Assembly (NCBI RefSeq): GCF_014836955.1
Contig: NZ_JACSPV010000022.1
Span: forward strand, 15,437-65,422
Source: Bacillus norwichensis
Lineage (GTDB): Bacteria > Bacillota > Bacilli > Bacillales > Bacillaceae_C
Direction of reading: 5' to 3'
DNA length: 49,986 nucleotides
Below the pieces are notes generated by a model. The model had not been told where the DNA came from. It was given only the letters and a program-made list of their open reading frames with translations, and made no database searches. The translations under genes and the position numbers were made by a program. Of the stretch, positions 25,029-33,829 are shown piece by piece. Position 1 is the stretch's first letter; each line of letters begins with the position of its first letter.

Positions 25029-25886
25029 TTCCACCTTTGTATCTTGGTTGATTCTAGCTTCAAACAGCGCCTGCAATTTACGTGTGATTTTTCCAGGTGT
25101 ACCGTCACCAACTGTTTCCACGTCCAGCTTGATCACCGGCATAACCTCCGACGTCGTACTTGAAATAAATACCTCATCCGCATCCTTCAAGTCTCTCAAA
25201 TCAAATTCCTTTTCAACGAACGGAATGCCATTTGCTTTACATAATTCTACAAGCACCTGTCTCGTAATACCATTGAGTATCAAACGATCTGCTGGATGAG
25301 TAATCACTTCTCCATTTTTTACAATATAGGCATTTGAGGATGACCCTTCAGTCACGATACCGTTTCGGTGCAAAATCGCTTCAAAACAATCGTAATCCGT
25401 TGCTTCCTGTTTCGCAAGGACATTCGGAAGAAGATTTAGGCTTTTAATATCACAACGGAGCCACCGGATATCCTCCGTCGTAATGGCTGCCACTCCTTTT
25501 TCAAACAAGCTGACAGGTCTTGGTACTTCATTCGTATAAGCCGTAAAAACAGCTTTTGTATTGCTTTCTGGTTTAGGAAACATATGGGTTCTCGGTGCTG
25601 CTCCCCTCGTTATCTGCATATAAATGGAGCCAAAGTCCACTCTATTTTCTTTCACAAGCTCCTCGGTCAGCTCTTGAATTTTTTCAGGACTCATGGAAAT
25701 ATCCAACTTGATTTTTTGGGCGCTTTGAAAAAGCCGCTCGATATGCTCCTTCATGGTGAAAAGTTTTCCACTATATACTCGAATAACTTCATACACTCCA
25801 TCGCCAAACTGGTAACCCCGGTCCTCCAAATCAATATGTACATCAGACCGTTCAAGAATTTGATCGCCAAAAATAATTTTCCCCAT
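25023..25886 (-). CDS. dat: D-alanine (D-amino acid) aminotransferase
   Basis: A 287-residue fold-type IV PLP enzyme. The Schiff-base lysine is K148 in CDIKSLNLLPN; the Glu of VTEGSSSNAYIV and the TSTTSEV-like SSTTSEVMPV phosphate-binding region are present. This fits D-amino acid transaminase, which makes D-Glu and D-Ala for the cell wall, rather than a branched-chain enzyme (start FGDQILERSDVHIDLEDRGYQFGDG). It is 21 nt downstream of pepV, giving a likely pepV-dat pair in which dipeptide cleavage supplies amino acids. Its last codons run into family A copy A5. Confidence 0.92.
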   Translation of the reverse strand: MGKIIFGDQILERSDVHIDLEDRGYQFGDGVYEVIRVYSGKLFTMKEHIERLFQSAQKIKLDISMSPEKIQELTEELVKENRVDFGSIYMQITRGAAPRTHMFPKPESNTKAVFTAYTNEVPRPVSLFEKGVAAITTEDIRWLRCDIKSLNLLPNVLAKQEATDYDCFEAILHRNGIVTEGSSSNAYIVKNGEVITHPADRLILNGITRQVLVELCKANGIPFVEKEFDLRDLKDADEVFISSTTSEVMPVIKLDVETVGDGTPGKITRKLQALFEARINQDTKVEI

Positions 25887-25907
25887 TATTACTTCCTCCC
25901 ATCTTCC

Positions 25908-27326
25908 TTAACCTTGTGCAAGTTCATAAAATGCCTGAGCATATAAGGCTGTCGCTCTTAAAAGATCTTCAATTTCCATATATTCATCCTTCTGGTGTGC
26001 AACATCAGGTCTTCCCGGAAACAAAGCACCAAAGGCTACCCCATTTTTCAATGAACGTGCATACGTCCCACCACTAATGGAAAGCATTTCTGCCTTCTCA
26101 TTTGTTTGCTCCTCATACACTTTTATGAGCTTTTGAATCAAAATATCATCTGATGGAACATAATGCGGCTCTAGATTGGATATATTAACAACTTCAAAAT
26201 TGGATTTTTCCGCTTCTTTCATGATTTTCTGCATTCCTTCTTCCATTGAGAAAGAAGCAGGATACCGCATATTTAGGCCAAAGCGTCCGCCATCCTCATC
26301 ATTGAAGGTCATTTTTCCGACATTAATCGTTAAATCTCCCATCATTTCATCGGTATGCTGCACGCCAAACGCCCTGCCGCGAGAATCCTCAAAGAAGAAA
26401 TGAACAGCTGCATTGACAAAATCCATCCCTTTCCTATCGAGCTTGACGGTAGAAAGAAAATGAGCTAAATGCAGCCCCGCATTTTTCCCGTTATCAGGCT
26501 CCATTCCGTGAGCTGAAATGCCTTTCAGCTCCAGGACAAGATATCCACTCTCTACATAATAGCTGCCATTCAAACCTTGTCTGTACTTAAAATCATTAAA
26601 TAATTGGAGAAACTCAGTTTGATCCCACTGTATATCAAGAACAGCTCGTGCATGATCCGGAACCATATTGTATCGTCTTCCCGAAAAAAATGAAATGAGC
26701 GTGATTTTGGCTCCATGTTCTTTTGGAGAGTTCCGTTTTTGTTTCAAATCAAAATCGGCAATCCCTTTTTCAGCATTGATAATTGGAAAATCGGCATCTG
26801 GCGCAAATCCCATTTCCGGCATTTCTTCATACTTAAAGTAGTGATCAACACAGCGCCACCTACTTTCTTCATCTGTCCCAATAATGAGGCGAATCCTTTT
26901 ATTAATGGACAGGCCCAGCTCATTTACAATCTTCATTCCATAATATGCTGCCATTGTCGGTCCTTTGTCATCAATAGCACCTCTGGCAAAAATTTTTCCA
27001 TCTTGCACTTCACCGCCAAACGGATCTACAGACCAGCCATCCCCTTCTGGAACAACATCTACATGGCATAAAGCTGCAATAAGCCCATCTCCTGCTCCCA
27101 TTTCCAAGTGACCGGCAAGGTTTCCTACATTCTTTGATGTAAAACCATCTCTTTTTCCCATCTCGAGCATATACTCTAATGCTTGCTTAACTTCCATGCC
27201 AAGGGGAGCGTCTACGGTGCTTTTAGATTCATTCAACACGCTTTTTATCCGAAGCAGCCCTTGCAAATCCCGGATCAGCTCATCCTTTCGTTTTTCCACT
27301 TCGTCCTTCCAGTCAATGTTTGCCAT
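25908..27326 (-). CDS. pepV: Dipeptidase PepV (M20 family)
   Basis: A 472-residue M20 metallopeptidase. The first zinc site is CHVDVVPEGDGW and the bridging Asp and catalytic region are RGAIDDKGPTMAAYYG. TDEESRWRCVDHYF gives the catalytic Glu pair, and the late zinc His is in FGALFPGRPDVAHQKDEYM. It hydrolyses dipeptides in the cytoplasm. ATG 27326 (ANIDWKDEVEKRKDEL) is preferred over the in-frame ATG 27332 because AGGAG stands 8 nt away. It is B. subtilis ytjP by content and place. Confidence 0.92.
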   Translation of the reverse strand: MANIDWKDEVEKRKDELIRDLQGLLRIKSVLNESKSTVDAPLGMEVKQALEYMLEMGKRDGFTSKNVGNLAGHLEMGAGDGLIAALCHVDVVPEGDGWSVDPFGGEVQDGKIFARGAIDDKGPTMAAYYGMKIVNELGLSINKRIRLIIGTDEESRWRCVDHYFKYEEMPEMGFAPDADFPIINAEKGIADFDLKQKRNSPKEHGAKITLISFFSGRRYNMVPDHARAVLDIQWDQTEFLQLFNDFKYRQGLNGSYYVESGYLVLELKGISAHGMEPDNGKNAGLHLAHFLSTVKLDRKGMDFVNAAVHFFFEDSRGRAFGVQHTDEMMGDLTINVGKMTFNDEDGGRFGLNMRYPASFSMEEGMQKIMKEAEKSNFEVVNISNLEPHYVPSDDILIQKLIKVYEEQTNEKAEMLSISGGTYARSLKNGVAFGALFPGRPDVAHQKDEYMEIEDLLRATALYAQAFYELAQG

Positions 27327-27382
27327 GTACATAACTCCTTTGGTCTATTGTCTCTTCTTCCATTGTACAACTTTTTGTCCGA

Positions 27383-28561
27383 TCAGAAAAAGGGTAAGAA
27401 GCTGTGAATCCATGGGAGAATCCATACATTTAATAAACATATGATGACAAAAGGAATCAGAAGCACTGCTGTAACAATCTGTTTTCCTTTTATATATCCC
27501 TCGTCTCCAGAATATTTCTTAGTGAACGGATGACTGCCAATCAATTTATGCCAAACGCTGCCAATCCAAACAGTCAGGAAAAGAACACCAACTGCTGCAA
27601 GCGTGATTTTTAACCATAAGGGAGGTAAAAAAATAATTGCTGCAACAGTAATTCCAAGGACCTGAAAATATCCCCGGACATATTCCATATCGCGCGTTGT
27701 GGCTTTAATAAACAACTCTAGGAAGCCGTTTCTTGGAGATCGGGTTTTAAATATCCTGTTTGACTTCGAATAAAGCCTTGGACTTTTACGGACTGGTTTT
27801 GGCTTCGGCAATTTTTCTATATCCATGGACAACCCGAAAATCATTTCTGTATATTTGCTTTTATCTTTCTCATCAATTGACAGATCTTGCTCAAAAGTAT
27901 GTATGGTGGTGAAACGCTTTTTCAAAAGGAGCATAGATGCAATTCCATTTAATATAATAATCATGAAAACCAAAAGCAGACCGCCCGATTGAAGAGCCTT
28001 ATAACTAAGCCACCATATACTCCCTGCACCAACTACAACAGGAATGCTTCTGATAAGGTTTCTCCACCCCTTTAAATGCACATTCAACTGGCCGTTCACG
28101 GCCATAACGAGCCATCTTAAGGAAACCCATATTCCGAAAAATAAAACAAGCTCTTTCAAACTCAGCTCATAATGAATGATCCAAAGTGGAGAAATAAGCA
28201 CGGCAAGGAAAACAGCCGAAAGAACCTCGGTCAAATACGAAATAATAATGCCGCCACGCTTCATTCCAAGCATCAGCTTTTCATTTTTTCTTAAAAATAT
28301 AATGTCTGCCTCTCTGATATACGTTTTAAAATTTCCTCCCCATAACAAGAAGAAAAAAACGGCGAATAAAAGCGAGAAAGGCACAGAAGCAATCCAGAAG
28401 GGAGGAGCGATCCACCAAGAACGATATACAAAAATGGTAATGACAGCAGCTGGAACAACAATGTAGATGAGAATCGTCCAATCAATAATGGTTTTAATAA
28501 TCTTATATTTATACTTCCAATTTTCCCTAATTCTATGAAAAAGAAGCTGGTTGCTATTCAT
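27383..28561 (-). CDS. ythQ: EcsB-family ABC transporter membrane protein (YthQ)
   Basis: About 392 residues with around ten hydrophobic segments in two clusters and a central hydrophilic loop rich in Lys/Pro (EKLPKPKPVRKSPRLYSKSN). This is the EcsB layout; EcsB is the membrane part of an ABC system that affects secretion and protein processing in Bacillus. The gene overlaps the end of the ATPase gene ythP by 8 nt, so the two are coupled. ATG 28561 is chosen; ATG 28570 is a close alternative, with poor ribosome sites for both. Confidence 0.85.
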   Translation of the reverse strand: MNSNQLLFHRIRENWKYKYKIIKTIIDWTILIYIVVPAAVITIFVYRSWWIAPPFWIASVPFSLLFAVFFFLLWGGNFKTYIREADIIFLRKNEKLMLGMKRGGIIISYLTEVLSAVFLAVLISPLWIIHYELSLKELVLFFGIWVSLRWLVMAVNGQLNVHLKGWRNLIRSIPVVVGAGSIWWLSYKALQSGGLLLVFMIIILNGIASMLLLKKRFTTIHTFEQDLSIDEKDKSKYTEMIFGLSMDIEKLPKPKPVRKSPRLYSKSNRIFKTRSPRNGFLELFIKATTRDMEYVRGYFQVLGITVAAIIFLPPLWLKITLAAVGVLFLTVWIGSVWHKLIGSHPFTKKYSGDEGYIKGKQIVTAVLLIPFVIICLLNVWILPWIHSFLPFF

Positions 28562-29258
28562 CTTCAGCATCCGCCATGTCTATACAGGAATACAAGCTTC
28601 CGTCATCAGCTCCACACATAGCAAGCACCTCATTGAGCGTACCACAAGCCTTTACAGTCCCTTGTTCAATGACAATAAACGAATCACACATCCGCTGAGC
28701 TGTATCAAGAATATGAGTACACATCAGTATCCCGCTTCCTTTCTTTTTCTCTTCATCAAGCATTTCAAGCAACATTTTAGTTGAACCTGGATCAAGTCCC
28801 ATAAATGGTTCATCAATAATCAAAAGATCAGGCTTTGTAAATAAAGCTAGTGAAATCATCCCTTTTTGTTGCATCCCTTTTGAAAAAGTCGATGGAAACT
28901 CGTGAATTCTATCTGCTAGGCGGAATTTTTTCAATAAAGATCTAGCATATGAGAAATGTTCTTCACCCAACTGTTCAACTGCAGCAACAAATTCGAAATG
29001 CTCCCAAAGCGTCAGTTCATCGTAGAAGACAGGTCTTTCGGGTATATATGAATAAGAGGTTCCATCCTTTCTAGAGACATTTCCTTCTACGTAAGGCAGC
29101 TCCTGAAGAATCGCTTTAATAGTCGTGCTTTTTCCAGCTCCATTCGCCCCAATCATTCCTATAAGAGACGAAAGCTCCAATTTAAACCGCACTTTAGAAA
29201 TCACTGGCTCCTGCACTTTATAACCAGCTTTCTCAATATCCACTGTCAATATTGGCAA
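28554..29258 (-). CDS. ythP: ABC transporter ATPase (YthP, EcsA-like)
   Basis: A 234-residue ATPase with Walker A GANGAGKSTT, signature region FSKGMQQKGMISLAL, Walker B LLIIDEPFMGLDP and H-loop CTHILDTAQRM. The SKGMQQ signature instead of SGGQ is normal for EcsA-type ATPases. The start is TTG 29258 with AAAGGA some 11 nt upstream; an internal GTG is possible. It pairs with ythQ. Confidence 0.9.
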   Translation of the reverse strand: MPILTVDIEKAGYKVQEPVISKVRFKLELSSLIGMIGANGAGKSTTIKAILQELPYVEGNVSRKDGTSYSYIPERPVFYDELTLWEHFEFVAAVEQLGEEHFSYARSLLKKFRLADRIHEFPSTFSKGMQQKGMISLALFTKPDLLIIDEPFMGLDPGSTKMLLEMLDEEKKKGSGILMCTHILDTAQRMCDSFIVIEQGTVKACGTLNEVLAMCGADDGSLYSCIDMADAEDE

Positions 29259-29597
29259 AACAGCTTCATTCCTTTCTATCTCACTATTTCTGCATACGAT
29301 TTAACTGCCCAGAAGTTTCAAACTTGCTTCGAAAGGGAATAATATAAAGACATTTGAACTTATACATTCGACATGGTTTAACCTTTTTCTTCCAAGTTAG
29401 ATATTATGCTTTAAAAACATAAACTAATGAGTTAAAATAAAAGTGTCTGACATTTCAGTCTCGAAATGCAGAAAATTTAAAACTAGTTTTGAAAAGGAGT
29501 TGTCCTCTGGAATTGCGCTATCAACAGCCTAATATCATAAAGGCATAAAGCAGTCCGCATCCTCTGCCAAGGAATTTTAAGATGAGGGAGTGGTTTT
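29259..29597. other. Divergent intergenic region between ythP and ytzE
   Basis: 339 bp, AT-rich, expected to hold promoters for both genes. I find no terminator, repeat member or RNA motif. A short AAAAGGAG site near 29491 precedes only an 11-codon frame and is not called. Confidence 0.5.
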
Positions 29598-29819
29598 TTG
29601 AAGCCGTCAACGAACAGAATGCTCACCAGAATCAAAGATGTATACTTATACATCAAAGAGAACGGTACAGTTTCAACAAAGGAACTCGCAGATGCATTCG
29701 GAAGTACACCTCGCACCATTCAAAGGGATTTGAATGTGTTAGAATACAATGACCTGATCAGTAGCCCGCGTCGCGGGAAGTGGACAACAACAGAGAAAAA
29801 AGTCAAAATAACATCTTGA
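29598..29819 (+). CDS. ytzE: YtzE, small DeoR-type helix-turn-helix regulator
   Basis: A 73-residue stand-alone DeoR-type winged helix-turn-helix (RIKDVYLYIKENGTVSTKEL then ADAFGSTPRTIQRDLNVLEY, LISSPRRGKW). There is no effector domain, so it is either a small regulator or a domain that works with a partner. The start is TTG 29598 with GAGGGA about 10 nt upstream. Its stop codon TGA (29817-29819) is directly joined to a family C repeat. Confidence 0.88.
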   Translation: MKPSTNRMLTRIKDVYLYIKENGTVSTKELADAFGSTPRTIQRDLNVLEYNDLISSPRRGKWTTTEKKVKITS

Positions 29820-29970
29820 ATAGAAAAGCGGAGGGTGACGTTTAGCGACGTATAGACTGGACGAATCCTGACGAGATAAAGGAAACACGGCGAGCCATGG
29901 GCAAGCCGAATGTTGACTTATCGTAGGAAGGAGGAGGAAGTCTACTAGTCGATGGAGCCCGGAGCTGGAC
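29819..29970 (+). repeat. Family C intergenic repeat, copy C1 (complete)
   Basis: 152 bp from AATAGAAAAGCGGAGGG to CCCGGAGCTGGAC. It includes GACGTTTAGCGACGTATAG, CTGGACGAATCCTGACGAG, TTGACTTATCGTAGGAAGG and a GTAG/CTAC stem whose loop is GGA-rich. It begins at the last base of the ytzE stop codon. Confidence 0.92.
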
Positions 29971-30034
29971 AATAGAAAAGCGGAGGGCGACGTTTAGCGA
30001 TGTATAGACTGGACGAATCCTGACGAGATAAAGG
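29971..30034 (+). repeat. Family C repeat, partial copy C2 in tandem
   Basis: The first 64 bases of C1 are repeated here with only two differences (T to C in GGGC, C to T in GATG). The sequence then departs (GCTAGCGCCGAAGC...) until the ytzG terminator. The period is 152 bp, so C1 and C2 are joined head to tail. Confidence 0.92.
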
Positions 30035-30120
30035 CTAGCGCCGAAGCTATTGAAGCTGTTTTGAGGAGACAGGCCGAAAGTGCCCTCTTCGACAATAGAC
30101 AAGTCTATAACAAGATTTTT

Positions 30121-30163
30121 TAAAGCCGCCTGTTTTCCTATTTAGGAAAACAAGCGGCTTTTT
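30121..30163. terminator. Terminator after ytzG
   Basis: AAAGCCGCCTGTTTTCCTA and its inverse TAGGAAAACAAGCGGCTTT form a long stem with one mismatch, with T-runs on the plus side. Confidence 0.88.
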
Positions 30164-30173
30164 CTACATCTCA

Positions 30174-30899
30174 TTATTTCTGTTCTTCCAGATAATTCCT
30201 TATCATGCTGACTTCATCATCCGTCAATTCTCGATATTCTCCAAGCTCCAAATGTTCGTCTAATTTAAGCGGCCCCATAGACAAGCGTTTTAAATAAATC
30301 ACTTTTTTCCCGACCGCTTCAAACATCCTTTTTACTTGATGAAATTTCCCTTCCGTAATCGTCAGCTCAATATCTGAATACGTTCCGGATTTGATAATTT
30401 TCAGCTTTCCTGGCTTCGTCTTATAACCGTCATCTAAGGTAACCCCTTTTATGAAAGCTTCCACATCTTCAGGAGTTACAGCTGAATTAATGACAGCAAA
30501 ATACGTTTTGGGCACATCCTTTTTAGGCGATAATAACTGATGAGCCAATTGGCCGTTATTTGTCAGAAGTAGAAGCCCCTCTGTATCCTTATCCAATCGC
30601 CCTACTGGAAAAGGATCAAAAATAGTATCTTCCTCATTCAGCAAATCAATCACAGTCTGATCTCGTAGATCTTCCGTGGCAGAAATGGTTCCTGGAGGTT
30701 TGTTCATCATAAGATAGATAAATTCCTTGTAATGTATTTCTTCACCGAGGACTTCAATTGTATCTTCTTCAGGACTTACATGAAGTTTTCCATCTTTTAT
30801 AGACTCACCATTCACAGTGACTTTACCGCTTTTGAGAAATTTCTTGACATCCTTACGGCTTCCATAGCCCATATTGGCCAGTAATTTATCAATTCTCAT
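30174..30899 (-). CDS. ytzG: Pseudouridine synthase of the RsuA/RluB type (YtzG)
   Basis: A 241-residue rRNA pseudouridine synthase. An S4 RNA-binding domain comes first (RIDKLLANMGYGSRKDVKKFL), then the catalytic domain with FPVGRLDKDTEGLLLLTNNG, where the Asp of GRLDKDT is the nucleophile. The ending FHQVKRMFEAVGKKVIYLKR is also family-typical. The RsuA branch (16S rRNA U516) is the most likely target. ATG 30899 has GGAGGT at 6 nt; the longer frame from 30923 lacks a site. Confidence 0.92.
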   Translation of the reverse strand: MRIDKLLANMGYGSRKDVKKFLKSGKVTVNGESIKDGKLHVSPEEDTIEVLGEEIHYKEFIYLMMNKPPGTISATEDLRDQTVIDLLNEEDTIFDPFPVGRLDKDTEGLLLLTNNGQLAHQLLSPKKDVPKTYFAVINSAVTPEDVEAFIKGVTLDDGYKTKPGKLKIIKSGTYSDIELTITEGKFHQVKRMFEAVGKKVIYLKRLSMGPLKLDEHLELGEYRELTDDEVSMIRNYLEEQK

Positions 30900-31017
30900 T
30901 TCTTTACCTCCACTTGGATTCAAATTTTAAGGAAATATTCAATAGGCGTTTGTCTACACGCTTTTGCCACAATGACATAGGCTATTGTGCAGGAATGAAA
31001 AGATTGGAGTGAAAAAG

Positions 31018-31344
31018 ATGTTTATTGATTATCGGCAGCAGCCTCCGATGGGAATGCGGCAAATGCCTATGCCAATGGGGACCTTGCAGCAGCCAATGGA
31101 GTTTCATCCCCAGCTTGCCGAACAACAAGGTGGAATACCTCAACAATTTGCTCCCGGATATCAAGGTTTTCCCGGAGGTGGAGGTGGCATAGACCGAAGA
31201 ATTAGCCAACTTGAAAGACAAATGGATCAGCTCAACAAACAAATGGAAAGATTAGACCGGCGTGTCTCAAGAATTGAAAGACAATTAGGATACAACCGGC
31301 CGGATTACTATGATCTTCCCGATCACTCCGAGTACAATGCTTAA
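31018..31344 (+). CDS. Small Met/Pro/Gln-rich coiled-coil protein
   Basis: 108 residues from ATG 31018 (GGAG 8 nt upstream). The N-terminal ~55 residues are a disordered Met/Pro/Gln/Gly segment (MGMRQMPMPMGTLQQPM) with a GGGGG stretch. Residues ~58-95 are a regular coiled coil with heptads of Arg/Leu/Ile (RRISQLERQMDQLNKQMERL, then RRVSRIERQLG), and the tail is Tyr/Asp-rich. This resembles small spore-coat or outgrowth proteins of Bacillaceae, but I do not recognise a named family. The stop codon is followed directly by a large family C repeat. Confidence 0.8.
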   Translation: MFIDYRQQPPMGMRQMPMPMGTLQQPMEFHPQLAEQQGGIPQQFAPGYQGFPGGGGGIDRRISQLERQMDQLNKQMERLDRRVSRIERQLGYNRPDYYDLPDHSEYNA

Positions 31345-31736
31345 ATAAGTAAAGCGAAAGACGCCGTTTAGCGATGTACACCAACAGGATGTTGGTGCGT
31401 TGACGTTGCCACAGGAAGTGGCGAACTTAGTCGACGATCCTTTCTACAGGAAAACGAAATGCGAGAGTCCCTGCCCATCAGTGACCAACCATAAGCCAAT
31501 CCACACAGAGCGAAGGCAACCTCAAGCTGCCACATCCTGTCGCTTCGCTTGCATTAGTACTCCCTGTACATCAGAGCGATATTGACTTACGTAGGAAAGC
31601 AGCTTACTGGAGTACTCGTGAGAGACATCTTGAGTGAACTTCATACAGCTTTGCGACGAGGTGAGATATACGTCCTCGAATACTCTGGTATATTGGGCTC
31701 GAAGTTTGCTAATCGCTGGGCGCCTGAAGCTAGATA
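31345..31736 (+). repeat. Family C-type large repeat, copy C3
   Basis: About 390 bp beginning TAAGTAAAGCGAAAGACGCC directly after a stop codon. It ends GCGCCTGAAGCTAGATA and shares CCGTTTAGCGATGTA and TTGACTTACGTAGGAAAG with C1. It carries consecutive small hairpins: CACCAAC-AGGAT-GTTGGTG at 31379-31397 and GCCAC-AGGAA-GTGGC at 31408-31422. No supported gene lies within it. Confidence 0.75.
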
Positions 31737-31798
31737 TAGAAAAGCCTAATTCAAATTAAATATTTCATCTGATTCTATATTTTCTTACTCTAATATAA

Positions 31799-31831
31799 AA
31801 AAGAGGCGCTCCCCGCAGCCTCTTTCTTTTA
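31799..31831 (-). terminator. Terminator after ytgP
   Basis: On the minus strand AGAGGC and GCCTCT pair around a 10-nt loop and are followed by TTTTTTTAT. Confidence 0.82.
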
Positions 31832-31835
31832 TTTG

Positions 31836-33458
31836 TTAAGAGATTCGCAGCTTTTGCTTGATCTTTTGAAGCCTCGTTCCAAACAGTCTGTCCGCCAGCC
31901 CTGATTTTAAGCCTAGAAAAGCATAAATGATTCCACCAGCCCCGGCACAAACAAGAATAATAACTATAGATTGGAAAGTAGATTCTGGCGTCAAGAACAA
32001 CAATAAACCTTTATAAATAGCATATACCAGAATTGCCATCATTACATTAAAAATAACGATGAGCAACGTTCTTCTATAAACGAGCTTGAATGGATAGTAA
32101 GCGAATTTTTTAATGACAATAATATTAATTACAATGGCTACACCGTACCCAAGTGCAGTTGCATAAATAGCTCCCTCTGTAGCAAAAAGCTTGATTAATG
32201 GGATATTAAATGTCAATTTGACAAGGATTCCGGTCAACAAGCTCAAAACTGTAAACCGCTGTTCATTAATCCCCTGCAAGATCGCCGCAGTTACGGAGTA
32301 CAACGCAAATAGGATAGCCACCGGCGCATATATACGAAGTACCTGGGCTCCAAATTCATCGAATTCATAAAACATGGTGTACATCGGTTCCGCTAAAAGG
32401 GCAAGTCCGATTGCTGCCGGCATTGTAATGAACAACAATACTTGGAACGTCTGATCCAATTGGCGAAACATCAATGCTTTATCATTTTTTACATAAGACT
32501 CTGTTACAAGTGGTACGATTGTCAATGCAAAGGCGGTTGCCAATGAAACTGGGATGATGACAAGCTTATGTGTCGTCATATTCAATATGCCTAATGCATC
32601 TAAAGCTCCTGCAGCCTTTCCTGCTTCCGCCATCGCCCTTGTAAAAGTGATTTGGTCAATAAATTGAAAAAGCGGATTGGCGATACCAACCATTACGAAA
32701 GGAAATGCATATACAATAATTTCCTTATACATGTCGGGCAAGGAGACATCCATTGTACCCTTATCTTTTTTTAGAAGTTCGTCAAGTCCCGGCTTCCGCT
32801 TATACCAATACCATAATAGAACAAGCAGGCTCGCCAGACCTCCGATAAATGCCGCAAAAGTCGCTACACTGATGGCGGTGACAATATTACCTTTTAATAC
32901 ATACAGAACAATAAATGCACCCGCTAAAAGAAAGACAATCCTAGCCAACTGCTCCAAAACGGTTGACACAGCTGATGGCCCCATAGATTGATGGCCTTGA
33001 AAAAAACCTCTGATCAAACTCATAACAGGGATAATTAATAGAGCAAAGCTGACAGCTCTGATGACAGTTGCAACATCAGCAGCAGTGTAGCTGTGTTTTG
33101 TGTCTACACCTTTTAACACAAGTTCTGCTAGCCATGGAGCAAGCCCGTACATGGCTAGAAAAGACACAACCCCTGTAGCAAGCATGACATAGATGCCAGA
33201 ACGAAAAAGCTTTCGTCCCACCGCATATTCTTCAAGCGTATTATATTTTGAGATATATTTCGAAACGGCAAGCGGGATTCCTGCTGTCGCAATACTGATA
33301 AAAATTGTATACGGTACATATCCGAACTGATACAAAGCAGCTTGTTCTGCCCCGCCAATGATTCTATAAAATGGGATAACATATAAAAGCCCCAAAACTT
33401 TGGATAAGATAGTGCCAAGCGTTAATATAAAGGTTCCTCGAATTAATTTAGATGACAT
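31836..33458 (-). CDS. ytgP: YtgP, MOP-superfamily lipid II flippase
   Basis: A 540-residue polytopic membrane protein (about 14 helices) of the polysaccharide-biosynthesis/MurJ type. It starts LIRGTFILTLGTILSKVLGLLYVIPFYRIIG and has SLIRGFFQGHQSMGPSAVSTVLEQLARI. In B. subtilis YtgP is one of two alternative lipid II flippases (with Amj), moving the peptidoglycan precursor across the membrane. The ~540 length and neighbours fit YtgP rather than SpoVB, although SpoVB is a close relative. Confidence 0.88.
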   Translation of the reverse strand: MSSKLIRGTFILTLGTILSKVLGLLYVIPFYRIIGGAEQAALYQFGYVPYTIFISIATAGIPLAVSKYISKYNTLEEYAVGRKLFRSGIYVMLATGVVSFLAMYGLAPWLAELVLKGVDTKHSYTAADVATVIRAVSFALLIIPVMSLIRGFFQGHQSMGPSAVSTVLEQLARIVFLLAGAFIVLYVLKGNIVTAISVATFAAFIGGLASLLVLLWYWYKRKPGLDELLKKDKGTMDVSLPDMYKEIIVYAFPFVMVGIANPLFQFIDQITFTRAMAEAGKAAGALDALGILNMTTHKLVIIPVSLATAFALTIVPLVTESYVKNDKALMFRQLDQTFQVLLFITMPAAIGLALLAEPMYTMFYEFDEFGAQVLRIYAPVAILFALYSVTAAILQGINEQRFTVLSLLTGILVKLTFNIPLIKLFATEGAIYATALGYGVAIVINIIVIKKFAYYPFKLVYRRTLLIVIFNVMMAILVYAIYKGLLLFLTPESTFQSIVIILVCAGAGGIIYAFLGLKSGLADRLFGTRLQKIKQKLRIS

Positions 33459-33829
33459 TCAATCTCTGACTCTCCGTTGTTTATTTTTAAAGGAATATCC
33501 GATTTAGTATGTATTCGGAAATACACTCGATAAAACTCCCCTGTACTAGTTTACAGTTAACGACTGCTTTTGACAATGCACCGGTTTGTTCTACAATTCT
33601 CAATCAACCCAATTCCCATGTACGGTTATGCTCTATTTTCGTACAAATTGTCCAATTGTGATCATTCTATGATTATTCTCAAGTGAGAAAAATGGCTCTC
33701 TCTATTTTAAAAAAACAGTAATAATGGACACTTTTTTCAGATAATCCATCCCTCGATTTCAGTTCGCATTTGCTTTTACATAAACAGCATTTTAAAATGA
33801 AGTGATTAAAAACTAAGGTGTTGATTGAA
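33459..33829. other. Divergent promoter region between ytgP and ytfP
   Basis: 371 bp, very AT-rich. A weak TTGCTT-N17-TAAAAT pair (about 33770-33798) could be the ytfP promoter. No repeats, terminators or RNA motifs are seen. Confidence 0.4.

Noticed and set aside
31400-31585. 61-codon frame in the large family C element
   Set aside because: There is no ribosome site and the sequence is explained by hairpins of the repeat.
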